Below the pieces are notes generated by a model. The model had not been told where the DNA came from and did not search any database. It was given only the letters and a program-made list of their open reading frames with translations. A stretch of DNA of 47,143 bases from a virus: positions 1 through 47,143 of IMG/VR virus record IMGVR_UViG_3300030107_005087. One strand, 5' to 3'. Below, piece by piece: positions 27,734-38,700 of this stretch. The translations under genes were made by a program, and so were the position numbers. Within the stretch, counting starts at the first letter, position 1; the number at the start of each line of letters is the position of its first letter.

Positions 27734-27772
27734 CAAAAGGAGACACTTGTCGGGTTTTGTCTGAGGAGAAGT

Positions 27773-28009
27773 ATGTTTAAAAAAGTCCTCAATAAGAAAG
27801 CATACCGTGATGCTTCAGAAAAACTTAAAGAGAATGAAATGCTTTGTGGCACTATGTCTGGTGATAAGCCTGTGTATTTTGCTATGGCAAAAGATGCCAC
27901 TGACGATGAAATCAGGGAAAAAGCATTTGAGATTCGTGAAGGCCGTAAAATGAGCAAAGTTGAAAGATCGTTATTAAGTATCGCTGAAAGGGCTAAACAT
28001 GCCTCTTGA
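27773..28009 (+). CDS. Small helical protein between terminase and portal
   Basis: The 78-residue protein is helical and basic at the start (MFKKVLNKKAYRDASEKLKEN), with a short middle GDKPVYFAMAK and a C-terminal helix REKAFEIREGRKMSKVERSLLSI. GAGGAG precedes the ATG by four bases. Location between terminase and portal suggests a role in head assembly or packaging, but no family is recognised. It overlaps the portal start by 11 bases. Confidence 0.6.
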   Translation: MFKKVLNKKAYRDASEKLKENEMLCGTMSGDKPVYFAMAKDATDDEIREKAFEIREGRKMSKVERSLLSIAERAKHAS

Positions 28010-29837
28010 TACCGATCGTCTTGCCAGTATGTACGCTGCGTGGAGAGCACGCTATGAAGAACGTGATGTCAGGATTGATACGATTGATCGTGTCATTAAA
28101 GGCGAGTTTGATGTCTTTGATCCAGACGAAGAAGGTATAGATTCTAAGTCACCTAACCTTATACAGGTCGCTTTAGAAGACACGGCAGAGGCAGCTAGCC
28201 TTGTGCCGACTATTCGTGTGCAACCAAGCACCAACTCTAAAGAAGCTCGTAAAGTTTCTAAAAAAATGGAGCGTGTAGCTGGAAGCTACATGGATGCTAA
28301 CGGCATTGACTTGTTAATTCCTCGTGCTGTCATGGACATGGCTGCTTATGGGTTTAGCGTTTGGACGTTGACACCTGACTTTGAGCAGAAGATACCTTTG
28401 ATTGAACGACGTGATCCTAGGCATTGCTACCCTGAACCGGGTTTCAAACCGGGTGATGAGGTCAGAAGGTGCATGTTTGCTCGTGAAGTGTACTATACGC
28501 AGCTTCCTCCCGAATATCAGGTGGCTATTGCTGAATTTAGTGGTCAAAGGACAGATATTCAGAATCCTGACGAAAATACTCGTGTTGTTATAGTTGAGTA
28601 CTTTTCTGACGAAGAATACATACTTTCTGCCCTATATCAGGGTTCAACAGAGGGTTTTAACCGTTATGGGTCTAATACAGACATACCTTACCCTATTGTT
28701 TTGGAAAGAATTGAGAACGAAACAGGCATTTGCCCTGTAGTTATTGGGTCTCGCATTACCCTTGATGGGGAAATGAGAGGCCAATTTGACCAAGTGGTAG
28801 GGCTTTTGGAAGCTCACATACGACTTATGGGCCTTGTGCTGGATTTTGCTGACCAATCAGTGTACTCAGACATCTGGGTTCGTGACCTTATAGGCGAAAT
28901 GCCGTATGGTGGTGGGTCATTTATTGAATTAGGCCCATCTGGTGCTATTGGTCGTGTACCTCCAGCTGTCAGCAGCTTTAATATACAAGCTGATTTGACT
29001 AACCTTATGGAAGGAATCCATATAGGTGGCCGTTGGCCTAAGGCCAGACCGGGTGAAGTGGATCAATCTATTGCATCTGCTAAGTTTATTGAAGCTTCGG
29101 CAGGCATGATGAATACTGCCATTAGGACATACCATCAGATACTGCAGAAAAAACTTGAACGTGTGTTAAGACTAAGTTTTGCTATTGACAAGCAATTCTT
29201 CAATTCTCATAAGACTGTTTCTGGCATTTTGAGGAATCAGAACTACATAGAGGAATATCAACCCTCTAGGGATATTGATTTAAATCACCGTTTAAGAGTT
29301 GAATATGGCCTTGGTTTAGGCCGTGATCCAGCGCAAAGCGCTGTTTTGCACATCCAATACTCTCAAGCAGAGTTCGTATCTAAGGAATTTGTGCAGGAAA
29401 ACATTGATGGTTTGACTGATGTGGGCCGTGAAAGGTCACGTTTGGACGTTGAGAAGTTTAGGGGCATGGCCCTTTCTAAGCTTTTGCAAGGCCTTGAGAT
29501 GGGATCTATCCCTGAAGAGGCCCTTATTGAAATGGCTCGTGCTCGTGAAAAGGGTGAAGAGTTGTTTGATTTGTATGACAAGTACGTTGTTCAGCCTAAG
29601 AAAGAAATGGAAGAACAGATGATGGACACTGGTTTGGGTGGCTCACCTATGATGCCGGGTCAGCCTCCTATGGGAGGCCCTATGGGTCCAGAAGGTGGCC
29701 CCATGGGTCCTGAAGGTCCTGCCGGAGCTATGCCACCGCCTCCACCACCATCAGCCCCCGGAGGGGCAGATCTGCTGGCACGCCTTGGCATTCCAGCAGG
29801 TCCCGGTGGTGAACTTGGAACGCAGGTACAAGGATGA
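27999..29837 (+). CDS. Portal protein
   Basis: The 612-residue protein is the probable dodecameric portal at the head vertex. Support: position two genes after the terminase, size, helical N-terminus with the LIQVALEDTAEAASLVPTI segment (about 50-68), VMDMAAYGFSVWTL (about 110-123), the clip/stem-like region with long helices (DQSIASAKFIEASAGMMN, ILQKKLERVLRLSF) and charged C-terminal helices. The last 70 residues are low-complexity Pro/Gly/Met (repeats of GGPMGPEG and a run of prolines), an unusual tail. It ends in ATGA with the next gene. Confidence 0.85.
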   Translation: MPLDTDRLASMYAAWRARYEERDVRIDTIDRVIKGEFDVFDPDEEGIDSKSPNLIQVALEDTAEAASLVPTIRVQPSTNSKEARKVSKKMERVAGSYMDANGIDLLIPRAVMDMAAYGFSVWTLTPDFEQKIPLIERRDPRHCYPEPGFKPGDEVRRCMFAREVYYTQLPPEYQVAIAEFSGQRTDIQNPDENTRVVIVEYFSDEEYILSALYQGSTEGFNRYGSNTDIPYPIVLERIENETGICPVVIGSRITLDGEMRGQFDQVVGLLEAHIRLMGLVLDFADQSVYSDIWVRDLIGEMPYGGGSFIELGPSGAIGRVPPAVSSFNIQADLTNLMEGIHIGGRWPKARPGEVDQSIASAKFIEASAGMMNTAIRTYHQILQKKLERVLRLSFAIDKQFFNSHKTVSGILRNQNYIEEYQPSRDIDLNHRLRVEYGLGLGRDPAQSAVLHIQYSQAEFVSKEFVQENIDGLTDVGRERSRLDVEKFRGMALSKLLQGLEMGSIPEEALIEMARAREKGEELFDLYDKYVVQPKKEMEEQMMDTGLGGSPMMPGQPPMGGPMGPEGGPMGPEGPAGAMPPPPPPSAPGGADLLARLGIPAGPGGELGTQVQG

Positions 29838-29983
29838 CAGATATAACAGATGGTTACACAAGCGGAGAGTGGGCTCCTTATTGGGATGACACTGCTAAGC
29901 TCGGTGACCGCCCTGATTTGGATGAAGTTATTGAAGCTCAATGTGATTTGGAAAACCCAGAGGTGTGTGAGTCATGCCAGTAA
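29834..29983 (+). CDS. Small acidic Cys-containing protein (49 aa)
   Basis: This 49-residue frame starts in ATGA with the portal stop and overlaps the next start by 10 bases. It is acidic (TAKLGDRPDLDEVIEAQCDLEN) and ends PEVCESCQ, giving three cysteines with a CxxC at the end. Tight overlap on both sides and clean codon use support it as real. Function unknown; a small virion or assembly factor is possible from its place. Confidence 0.55.
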   Translation: MTDITDGYTSGEWAPYWDDTAKLGDRPDLDEVIEAQCDLENPEVCESCQ

Positions 29984-30402
29984 GCGAAGAGATAGAGAAA
30001 ACCCCTACTGGCAATACTGCCGTTAATGAACCTGAATCTGGTACATACGGTGAAAAAGCAGATTTGAATAAGCTCCAACAAAGTCTTCCTCCTATGGAAG
30101 GGCAAGGGCAGCAACCTCAAGGTCCTGCACCTATGCCGGAAAGGGGAGGGGCTACTCCTCCTAAACCAACTGGTCGTCCTGTTAAAGGACCTTCTAGTCT
30201 TCCTAGTGGCATCCTTCAACCTAAGGGAGGTAATCCTAACAGGCCCTTAACTGGCGCTCCTGAAATGCCACAAAAGCAAACCACAGCTGACCAGCAAAGA
30301 CTTGCTATTTTAGACGCTCTATCTTCCCATCCAGATGTTTCTCAGGAAACTCGTGAATGGGCAGCTGAAGTAAAGGATTACCTGATAAGTGGCAATAGAT
30401 GA
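29974..30402 (+). CDS. Proline-rich virion-module protein
   Basis: The 142-residue protein is mostly disordered: Pro/Gly/Gln-rich from about 40 to 100 (PPMEGQGQQPQGPAPMPERGG in part), with one ordered C-terminal helix pair (ADQQRLAILDALSSHPDVSQ, REWAAEVKDYL). Proteins like this after the portal can be assembly linkers, with the C-terminal helix docking to the portal or inner proteins. No family is recognised. It overlaps the giant gene by 14 bases. Confidence 0.6.
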   Translation: MPVSEEIEKTPTGNTAVNEPESGTYGEKADLNKLQQSLPPMEGQGQQPQGPAPMPERGGATPPKPTGRPVKGPSSLPSGILQPKGGNPNRPLTGAPEMPQKQTTADQQRLAILDALSSHPDVSQETREWAAEVKDYLISGNR

Positions 30403-33400
30403 ACGTGATCTCCTTGAAGGAGATTTAGAACAGCCCAATTTAACTCCCAGTGTAGGCGCTCCACCTCAGCCTGAGCCTGAGCCTGAACCTGAACCCAAAG
30501 AAGAATCGGTTGATGTTTGGGGAGCAATAAAGGACGATCCTGCTGCTTTTGCAGCTTCCTTAATACCCGGATATGCAGCTGGTTTTGAACAAAGGCAAAA
30601 TCAGGGGACAGAAGCTTTTAGTGTAGGGGATCTTTTTAACAGCTTAGGTCCGTTAGCTACTGAAGCTGGATACTACATGCCAATTCTTGGAACCGTAATG
30701 GGTACCCCTGCGTCGTACGATATGCTTTCTTCTGGTTCTGGCTTTTTGACTAAGACTTTAGGAGCATTAGGGTTTTTAGGTTTTGCAGAAGCTGGAGGTA
30801 TGCTAGCATCTGGGGCGAGCGTAGTTGGAGTAAGTAAGTTTGCTCAAAAAAGAATCGGTGCTCGTAGTGATGTCACATCTGCACACGGCCCTTTCCATCA
30901 AAAGTTTGATGAAGCTGTTACTTCGCCTAGTTGGATCGCAGAAGAATTAGATGGCATTCCTTTAGTTATTAATTCTACCAGAATGAATCTTTTAACTGAG
31001 TTGGCTGGGGCACCAGATACTACAGCACGGCGGTACACAATGTTCGCTTTGTTGGATTCAGAATCTCAAGGGATTCAAAAAGCTATTATGTTGAATCCAT
31101 CAATGTCGGTTAATCCAGACAGTGTGGTTAGAAGACGTTACCAAAAAATTGGGGAAAGCATAACTAATGCCCCCGGAGTCATTAAAAGGATTGACCCCAC
31201 CTTTATTGATTTTGCTATGGGTTTAGGTGAAATGCTTTTTGAGAAAGTTAAACTGACTCAAAATCTTGAAGGCCTTGACATTGAGCAAGTAAAAGCTGCG
31301 CTTGCAGCTAGAGTTTTAAGCCAGTGGAACTTCTTAAAAAATAGGGACGCTTTGAAATTGGAAGGCCCTTTTAAAAGTGCTGACGCTGTATGGCAAAAAT
31401 TCAAAGACACTGGGGAGTTTACTCCTGCAGACGTAGAAAAATTATTGCCAGCGATGAAAGCTTTTTCTGAAGCTACTGCTGACATAGGCCACCCTGAGTT
31501 AGTTTTACTTAACGACCCAAGGCTTAAAATAGCTGGCATTAAGTTAATGGAACACGATGGTACGCCTGCTCATCAAATATATTTACAAGTAAACCAATTT
31601 CAAGAGCTGGATCCTACTTCTTTAAATAAGTACGAAATGGATCAAAGAGTCAGGTTAATGTTTGAAAACAACCCTGAAGCTATGACTCATCTCGCTGCTC
31701 AAAACATTCTTGATTTTTTCTTTGATGAAGTTCTACCTAACTATGACAATATACATTCCGTAATGGCGACTCAAGTAGGGGAAGGCAAAAATTGGTACGG
31801 TTTAGCTAGGATGGAGCTGGAAGCTTATGCAGCTCGTTACGGCGTTGATGAAGATTTAACTATTGCTTTAGGAGCTTTGCTTTCAGCTACTACATCTTGG
31901 GAAACGAATCTAAATAATGTAGGACATCTTTTGCAGTTCATTGAACATTACGGTGGTAAGGACGCTATGTTAGCGAAGAAACCAAATGGTGAATACAAGT
32001 ATAGAACTAAGAAACGCAAAGGCGAAAGCAGCATTCCAGAGGGGGAAGATCTGGTTAAATTGGTTAAAGACGAATTGCAGCTTGCTAATCGGAATCTAAA
32101 AGTATCAGGCGATCAAGTAGAGTCCATAAGGGACCTTATACAATATGTCGAATACGGTGGAACAGTAGATGACTGGTTTAAGGCCAAAATGAGAAGAGGT
32201 GGATCTCTAAAAGTTCCTAACTTTTGGGCAGCTATTGCTGAAAGCGGTATATCTGATGTAAGGATGAGAAGAGTTCTTATGTGGGAGATTTTGAAAGGTG
32301 AAGTCACCTTGCAAGATGTCGGTAGAAAAATTAGTTCTGACTCAGCAGTCGGCATACAGTTAGCTGAAGCGTTTAAAACGTTTCCTTTAACTGTGGATCG
32401 GCACGCTTTTGCTGCAGCTATGGGATACTCTACTGAGCCTCACATAGACTCAACAATAAGAGCTTCTTATGATCCTATTAAGTTAGCTTATATAGCTGCT
32501 GCAGAAGCCATTGGGGAAATTTCTTTTGATGGTGTCCCTGCAGCAGTAATGGACCCTAATGAACTGCAAGCTTTGATTTGGCTTCGGTGGAGAGAGAAAA
32601 GAGGAGTCACTAAAGACTTTAGAGAAGTGTCATCTGGTAAGCCTTCTCAGCACTCTCATGGTGTGGGTCCAACATATGTTCATACTCCTAGAATTTTAGA
32701 TTTTGTAGCTGGCGCATTGCCAGATGGAGTTGATTTGGGTGGACCAAGAATTAACGGTGCTGGGCAAACAGTTCCTCTTGAACGGTTTGGTCGCACCAAG
32801 GGAGTGGGTGCTGTAACACAACAGGGAGTGCTGAAAGGGACACAGTCGGGTCACGCTCAAGCTATAATTGAAATTGGACCCGATGGGCCTAGGTGGGTCA
32901 GTGGTGATCCTGAAACTGGGCCTAACCAATTTACTTTTCCTAGCCAAGCTGCTAATGAAGAAGGGCTTCGTATTCACATACCAAGAAGCCCTATGGCGGT
33001 TGACAGCGTAGAGTCGCAGTTGCAGAGAATCATGTCAACAACATATCAAATGGTGGATGGCCAAAGGCAGCAAGCGATGGCAGGTGGAAGATTTTACCCT
33101 ATGGGTTCTTACGTTCCCGGTTTAAACATGGCAGCTCAAGGTGCCACAGGGCTCCATGCTAAAGGATTCCATGTTGTTATCAGTATTAAGAACTTGGGAG
33201 CTCAGGGTATCCGTGGCACGATGGCGAGCATTAAAGAACACCTTGGTGGTTTGTTTGAGGTTACTCCTGAGTACATAGTGAATAAGCCACACACTGGCAA
33301 ATCAACAGTCATAAACCATCCTCATCTTCTTAATGATGATGGTTCGCCAATGGCTTTTTGGACTCAGGAGGCTGTTGAGCAGCACATTAAAGACAACAAT

Positions 33401-35728
33401 TTGCCTCATGATCCCTTGTTGGCAGAAACTGTTCCAGACTTAGTGTCTGAGCCAAGAATTGAATTAATTGTTTCTTTTAACACTGGTGAAGATTTGCGTC
33501 ACGGACATTCTGTTTTGACTTCTAATCTTGGTGGTTTAAAAACCAATTCGTTTGATGGGGTCAATGTACCTTATATATCTCAACAAGTTAACAATTACAT
33601 ATCTACAATGAAAAAGTCTTTGACAGGTAGGGTGCTTGGTTTAAGGGGCAGCCGACTATTGAGAAGTAGAAATGCTGATGGCAGCCCAGACAATTTTGAA
33701 GTAGACATGAATGTCATGAAGCAAGTAGCTCACCTGTACGACACAGTTGATGATCTTCCCAAAGATCAATTACCTCCAGAAGTCAAAAAAGCTTGGCAGG
33801 CTTTTGAAGACGAAGTAAGGACCCAGTTTGTTTATTTGACTGAAACAATGGGAGTTGAAGTAGAAGTTGTAGATGTTGACCCTTACAAGAGTCCTGCGGA
33901 AATGATCGCTGATGTCCAACAAAACAATAGGATCAAAGTTCTTTCTACAGAATCTACTGGCGGTCACCCATATTTTTCAGATGAAGTCAACGACATGTTC
34001 CGAGCGTTGCACGATGTGTTTGGTCATGCTTCTGAAGGGCCTAATTTTACTCGGAATGGGGAATTTATGGCAACTGCGAAGCATATGCAAATGTTTTCTG
34101 CAGAGGCTTTGCCAGCTGTAATGTTTGATTTACTTGGGCAAAATGCTTCCTTGGTAGTCAATGGTACATTTCCTCCACAAAAAATAGGGATCCTTCCTAA
34201 AGGATTTTGGCCAGACGCTCCTATTTGGGGTGAAGGTCCTTTTGCAAAGAAACCCAATGGTCATCGTGTTATAGATTTGGGCCATACGGAAGATGTGGTT
34301 GACTACAGGCTTATAGCCCCGTCCGAAGAATTACCTGATGGAATTGTCAGGGTAAAAGAACATTACTTTGTTGACGAAAGTGGACAAATTTTAGTTCATA
34401 ACTCTAAACAAGGCTCTAGGACTTCTCAAAACACAAGGGAAGTTGGGATTCTTGGTGGAGAAAGCAATTTGGAAACTTATGTGGAAGGTGTGACTGCTGG
34501 TTATACGGCAGGTGACGCTCCACATAGGGAGAGGGCTGTCGGTGCTGCTGGAACTACACAGTTCCAAAGAGGGGCTTCCCGTGGCGAACAAGGTGTTGAA
34601 GCCATGGTCACTGGAAATACGCAGTATTTTGGTGGGGCAGAGTATGAAGGCGTAAAAGTCAGGATGGTGCCCATTGAAGCTTTGGAAGAAATGGGTGACT
34701 TTAGTTACAACCCTTCACGAAGAGCAGAACCTGATTTCCAAAAGTTAGTGGAAAGCATTAAGAATGACGGATTTATTGAGCCTTTAATGATCATAATAGA
34801 TACGTCTGAATATGATAGTAGCTTTGGCCCGTTGCAGGCTGTTTTGGGCCAAGGAAACCATAGGCTGGCTGCTGCTAGAGAAGCAGGGCTAACTCACGTT
34901 CCTATGATAGGTAGGTTTGACGATGCGAATTATGTTCAAAGTGCGTGGGCTCAAAACTTAAACCCACGACAACAATCAGTCAACGCTTCTACACAACAAA
35001 AATTTCGGAGGACGGGTCCAGCTGTTTTAACTAAAGGTATAACTGAGTCTAACAAAATTGAGATGAGCAGAAAATTTCAAGATGAAGTTAACGACGGATT
35101 TTTTGATGTGGATGGTGTTTTAGCTCATGACGAAGTTGAAGTAAAGAAAGTTGTTTTAACTGACAAAGACATTCTCGATACTGGTGTAGCTTCTAAAGAT
35201 GCTTCACCTGAGCCTGCTTGGGTTAATTTTAGTTCTTTAGAGGATGGCCCTAACGGTAAAACATGGGGCGGTAAAATTAGAATTGATAGTGATGTTAGGT
35301 CTACGAGTAGAGGTGACCTGAATGAACCGGGTCACATTTTTGGGGTAGAGGTAGTAGACGGCGTTGATAAAAACGGTCAACCTAAATATGTTAAACCTAA
35401 ACAAATAGTTATGTATGTTCCTGAGGACCCTAATCAAATGCCGGTCATACAGTACAATGTGGACATAATCCCAGATCAAGATCCTGCAAGGCAAGTCTTG
35501 TTGCAAACTACTCGTAAGAAAAAAATAAAAAGGAATATGCAGCCAGAGCCTGAATTAGGCGAAAGCAAAATCATGAATCTAATTATGAGCCCTTTGTCTA
35601 CACGAAGTCAAGATGGTAGAACATCTGCAGCAAGAACTGCAGATATTGGGTTGATTACCAAAGCTGTTGAAACTTTGAGAAGTGCCGATCTGGTGTTTGG
35701 CGAAATTGAAGTTAGGCGGTTTAAGTAA
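30389..35728 (+). CDS. Giant polyvalent-like virion protein with ParB-like domain
   Basis: This 1779-residue protein starts with GTG, has a run of Pro-Glu repeats (28-36), a hydrophobic stretch (about 95-155), a DUF7178-like region with LTIALGALLSATTSWETN near 490-508 and TVDRHAFAAAMG near 669-680, and a segment with HDVFGHASEG near 1205-1215 typical of polyvalent proteins. A ParB/sulfiredoxin-like domain lies at about 1420-1500 (VRMVPIEALEEM, LGQGNHRLAAAREAG). Polyvalent proteins are packaged and injected to protect and prepare the phage DNA in the host. It is in the head-gene block, which fits an ejected inner protein. Individual activities are not shown. Confidence 0.7.
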   Translation: MAIDERDLLEGDLEQPNLTPSVGAPPQPEPEPEPEPKEESVDVWGAIKDDPAAFAASLIPGYAAGFEQRQNQGTEAFSVGDLFNSLGPLATEAGYYMPILGTVMGTPASYDMLSSGSGFLTKTLGALGFLGFAEAGGMLASGASVVGVSKFAQKRIGARSDVTSAHGPFHQKFDEAVTSPSWIAEELDGIPLVINSTRMNLLTELAGAPDTTARRYTMFALLDSESQGIQKAIMLNPSMSVNPDSVVRRRYQKIGESITNAPGVIKRIDPTFIDFAMGLGEMLFEKVKLTQNLEGLDIEQVKAALAARVLSQWNFLKNRDALKLEGPFKSADAVWQKFKDTGEFTPADVEKLLPAMKAFSEATADIGHPELVLLNDPRLKIAGIKLMEHDGTPAHQIYLQVNQFQELDPTSLNKYEMDQRVRLMFENNPEAMTHLAAQNILDFFFDEVLPNYDNIHSVMATQVGEGKNWYGLARMELEAYAARYGVDEDLTIALGALLSATTSWETNLNNVGHLLQFIEHYGGKDAMLAKKPNGEYKYRTKKRKGESSIPEGEDLVKLVKDELQLANRNLKVSGDQVESIRDLIQYVEYGGTVDDWFKAKMRRGGSLKVPNFWAAIAESGISDVRMRRVLMWEILKGEVTLQDVGRKISSDSAVGIQLAEAFKTFPLTVDRHAFAAAMGYSTEPHIDSTIRASYDPIKLAYIAAAEAIGEISFDGVPAAVMDPNELQALIWLRWREKRGVTKDFREVSSGKPSQHSHGVGPTYVHTPRILDFVAGALPDGVDLGGPRINGAGQTVPLERFGRTKGVGAVTQQGVLKGTQSGHAQAIIEIGPDGPRWVSGDPETGPNQFTFPSQAANEEGLRIHIPRSPMAVDSVESQLQRIMSTTYQMVDGQRQQAMAGGRFYPMGSYVPGLNMAAQGATGLHAKGFHVVISIKNLGAQGIRGTMASIKEHLGGLFEVTPEYIVNKPHTGKSTVINHPHLLNDDGSPMAFWTQEAVEQHIKDNNLPHDPLLAETVPDLVSEPRIELIVSFNTGEDLRHGHSVLTSNLGGLKTNSFDGVNVPYISQQVNNYISTMKKSLTGRVLGLRGSRLLRSRNADGSPDNFEVDMNVMKQVAHLYDTVDDLPKDQLPPEVKKAWQAFEDEVRTQFVYLTETMGVEVEVVDVDPYKSPAEMIADVQQNNRIKVLSTESTGGHPYFSDEVNDMFRALHDVFGHASEGPNFTRNGEFMATAKHMQMFSAEALPAVMFDLLGQNASLVVNGTFPPQKIGILPKGFWPDAPIWGEGPFAKKPNGHRVIDLGHTEDVVDYRLIAPSEELPDGIVRVKEHYFVDESGQILVHNSKQGSRTSQNTREVGILGGESNLETYVEGVTAGYTAGDAPHRERAVGAAGTTQFQRGASRGEQGVEAMVTGNTQYFGGAEYEGVKVRMVPIEALEEMGDFSYNPSRRAEPDFQKLVESIKNDGFIEPLMIIIDTSEYDSSFGPLQAVLGQGNHRLAAAREAGLTHVPMIGRFDDANYVQSAWAQNLNPRQQSVNASTQQKFRRTGPAVLTKGITESNKIEMSRKFQDEVNDGFFDVDGVLAHDEVEVKKVVLTDKDILDTGVASKDASPEPAWVNFSSLEDGPNGKTWGGKIRIDSDVRSTSRGDLNEPGHIFGVEVVDGVDKNGQPKYVKPKQIVMYVPEDPNQMPVIQYNVDIIPDQDPARQVLLQTTRKKKIKRNMQPEPELGESKIMNLIMSPLSTRSQDGRTSAARTADIGLITKAVETLRSADLVFGEIEVRRFK

Positions 35729-38700
35729 TGGATCCATTAGGCATAGATAAAAACTTAAGAACAATTAAAAGTATTGAAAGTTCATGGAGCCAAGCAGAGT
35801 TGCCAGATATGGTTTCTTTAGATTTAGCTGCTATGTCTGGGCTAGATCAAAAAAACTTATCTGAGTTTTTGTGGGGTCTTGAAGCTGACATAAATAAAGT
35901 AGAAACTGCTCCTGTCCCTACCCTTGACCTTACAAGCAACGTTGATTTGATGAGCAAGACAGAACCTCTAAGTGTAGATCAAAACGAAGGTGAAATTGGT
36001 CCTTCTAACTGGAATCGTTTCTGGTCTGATATAGCAGGTGTGCAACCAGCTTCAGCAATTTCTGAAGATGCTGTTCTGAATTGGAAAAGACAAGCAATGG
36101 AAAGAGGGCAGATACCAGCATTGTACGATGATTCTGGGAACTACCTAGTGGATAATAGGTGGGGGCCTGAATATCAGCAAGTTTGGAACGAACAAACTCA
36201 AGATCATTATGAAAGCCAATTTAGAGGCAACAAATATGGTGCCATATCTTTACAAAGTGCTGCTGAGCACATGGGAGAATGGCTTTCTCCAACTGGTTTG
36301 TTCAAAGCAGCTGTGGGACTTGATCTCATACCTGACTTTGAAGAGATAGGTAGAGAAACGACTTGGAATCCTTTGACTTGGTGGAAGGCAATAGATGACA
36401 TTGCGATGCCTCTTATTAACTGGGGGCTTATGGCCTCTGGTGTCGGTAACGTTGTCCTTATAGGTAGAGCTGCATATGCAGGAACGAAAGCTGCTACCAC
36501 TATTGATAAGGCTTACAAGGCCTATAAGACTTTTCATGGTGCAACTATGGCTACGAGGGCTGGAGCGATCGCTGGCAAGATCACTGCCCCTATTGGCAAA
36601 GTGACTTCTTTTGGGTCGCATGTGGGCAAGTACGATGATATAGCTAGGGCAGGTGACGCTGCTCTGAAAAGCGTTCGTGCCCCCGGTTGGATAGGTACTA
36701 AAATGTCTGGCTCTTCTAGGGCAGGCTTTCAAGCTATAGGTAGCGCAAGCGCTAAATGGAGGAACACAAATTTTGCTTCCATAGGGAAAGGCATGACCCA
36801 GCAAGGAATGCGCCTTGGTTTGGCAGGCAGGATTCAAGGGGTCGCAGGGTTAGATGATTCTGGAGCGTACGGGTTGGACGCTATACCCGGTGTTAGAAGT
36901 ACAACTAATTATATGTATGATGAGATCGGTCCTTCTATCATGTTTGAAGCTATGTTCACTCCAGTGACCATGTTGGCTACTGGAAGTGTCAAAGCTTTGA
37001 AGCCTGCTGGAATCCTTAGGAGTTTCTCTAACGTTGGTAAAGACGCTAACGTTTCAGAAGATTTATTTGATGGCATAGATGCACTTTTTGAAGTGCAAAT
37101 AGGCAACAAGCTCATTGCTAATGAGGACATAAGTGAATTAGAAGCTGCAAGGAAAGTTTTCCGTAAGAACGCTAAGGAACATGGCAAGAGCAAAGCTATC
37201 ATGTTTCACCTTTTTGATGATTGGACTGACATAACTAGCGCAGCTCCACTTGAAGTCCAAGAACAGTTTGGTGCTTTTGTGACATACTTGGGGACTATGG
37301 CTGCCGTAGATCATGCAGCGTTAAATTTGGGTACTGATCTAGTGAGGGGCGCTGAAAATGCTTCTACTTATGCTGCAAGAAACAGTATCATTAACCAGCT
37401 TAGGTATGTTGATCCTGACGATTGGCAACAAATGCTGGTTGTTAATGCTTGGCAGCAGGCAGATAATCATGCAGGGTTTCTGAAAAATTTAGAAAAAAGC
37501 AAAGCAGAACTTGATGCACTCTCTGAACCTTTAAGAGAGAAAAAGATTAACGACCTTAAAGAACTGATCACCACACATAACAATAAAAGGCAAGAAGTAT
37601 TTGCTGAGCTTATGGCAAACCATTTACATGCTGGAGTTCTCAAAGAATACATGGGGCGACATTTAGAGGATTTAGGCAAAACATGGAAAGAGTTCTCAGA
37701 AGGCATGGACATGGTAAACGTGTCCGTAGCTGACGGAGCTTTAGACGGCGCTAGGTTTACGCCTGCATTGGCCGATGATGGCGTGGCCCTTATGGATGAC
37801 ACTATTCCTATGGCCCAGAATGTAATCATGGAAGACATTATGAAAATACTGGACGACCCTGAATACCTTGAGTTTGCTCAGAATGCAAAACTTTTTAATC
37901 CTATCGTTAAAGCCCCTAGCACAGAGGGAAGATTTACTGTTGCTAAGTTGGATACAATTACTAAACAGGATCAATTAAATCATGTTGCCCTTGTAAATCA
38001 AATGCTTCATTTGCGAAGAACTTTAACTAATTTCATAACAGGTCGTGTTGGTACTAATATCCCATTTGAGGTTCGTTTGGGACAAAACGTTCTTGACGCT
38101 TTGGATAGTTTGCTTCTTCAGGTCGGCGGTGACCTTGCAAGGATAGATATTAAGGCAGTGGATGCTGCGCTTAGACGGACGGGGATGAAGGGCAGGGCAG
38201 CATCTGGGCTTAAGGCTATGGAAACACTTGCTCAAAGACGGGGCAGGTTATTGCGTGTGCTAAGGTACGCTAAGGCTCAGGGCATTAAAGCCGACAATTA
38301 CGAAGATCTTTTTATTAGTGTAGAAAAGCACATGGATGATGCTATTAAAAATTTAAATGATTCAAATGATTGGGATGTTGTTTGGAAAATAGATGATGTA
38401 GAAGAGGGTTTAAGCCATGCTGATTCTTTAGCAGCTAAATCTGCATCATTAACTAGGAAATCAAAATTCACTGCTGGCGCTATAGACCCTTCTACGTTGC
38501 CTGCAAAGCTGGTAGCTGATCTGGAAGAAAGAGGCTACAAGCTTGTGCACGGAGTAGAGTTTGCTAGCCCTGCTGACCTTGACGACTTTATGGTGGAGAT
38601 GGTTGACCTTAAAGACGCTACAAGGTACAGGCAAAGCCTTGGCTTGGAAGGTAGCGCTTTTGCTGACCATATCAATTCTTCGTTAAGTAAAGCTAATTAT

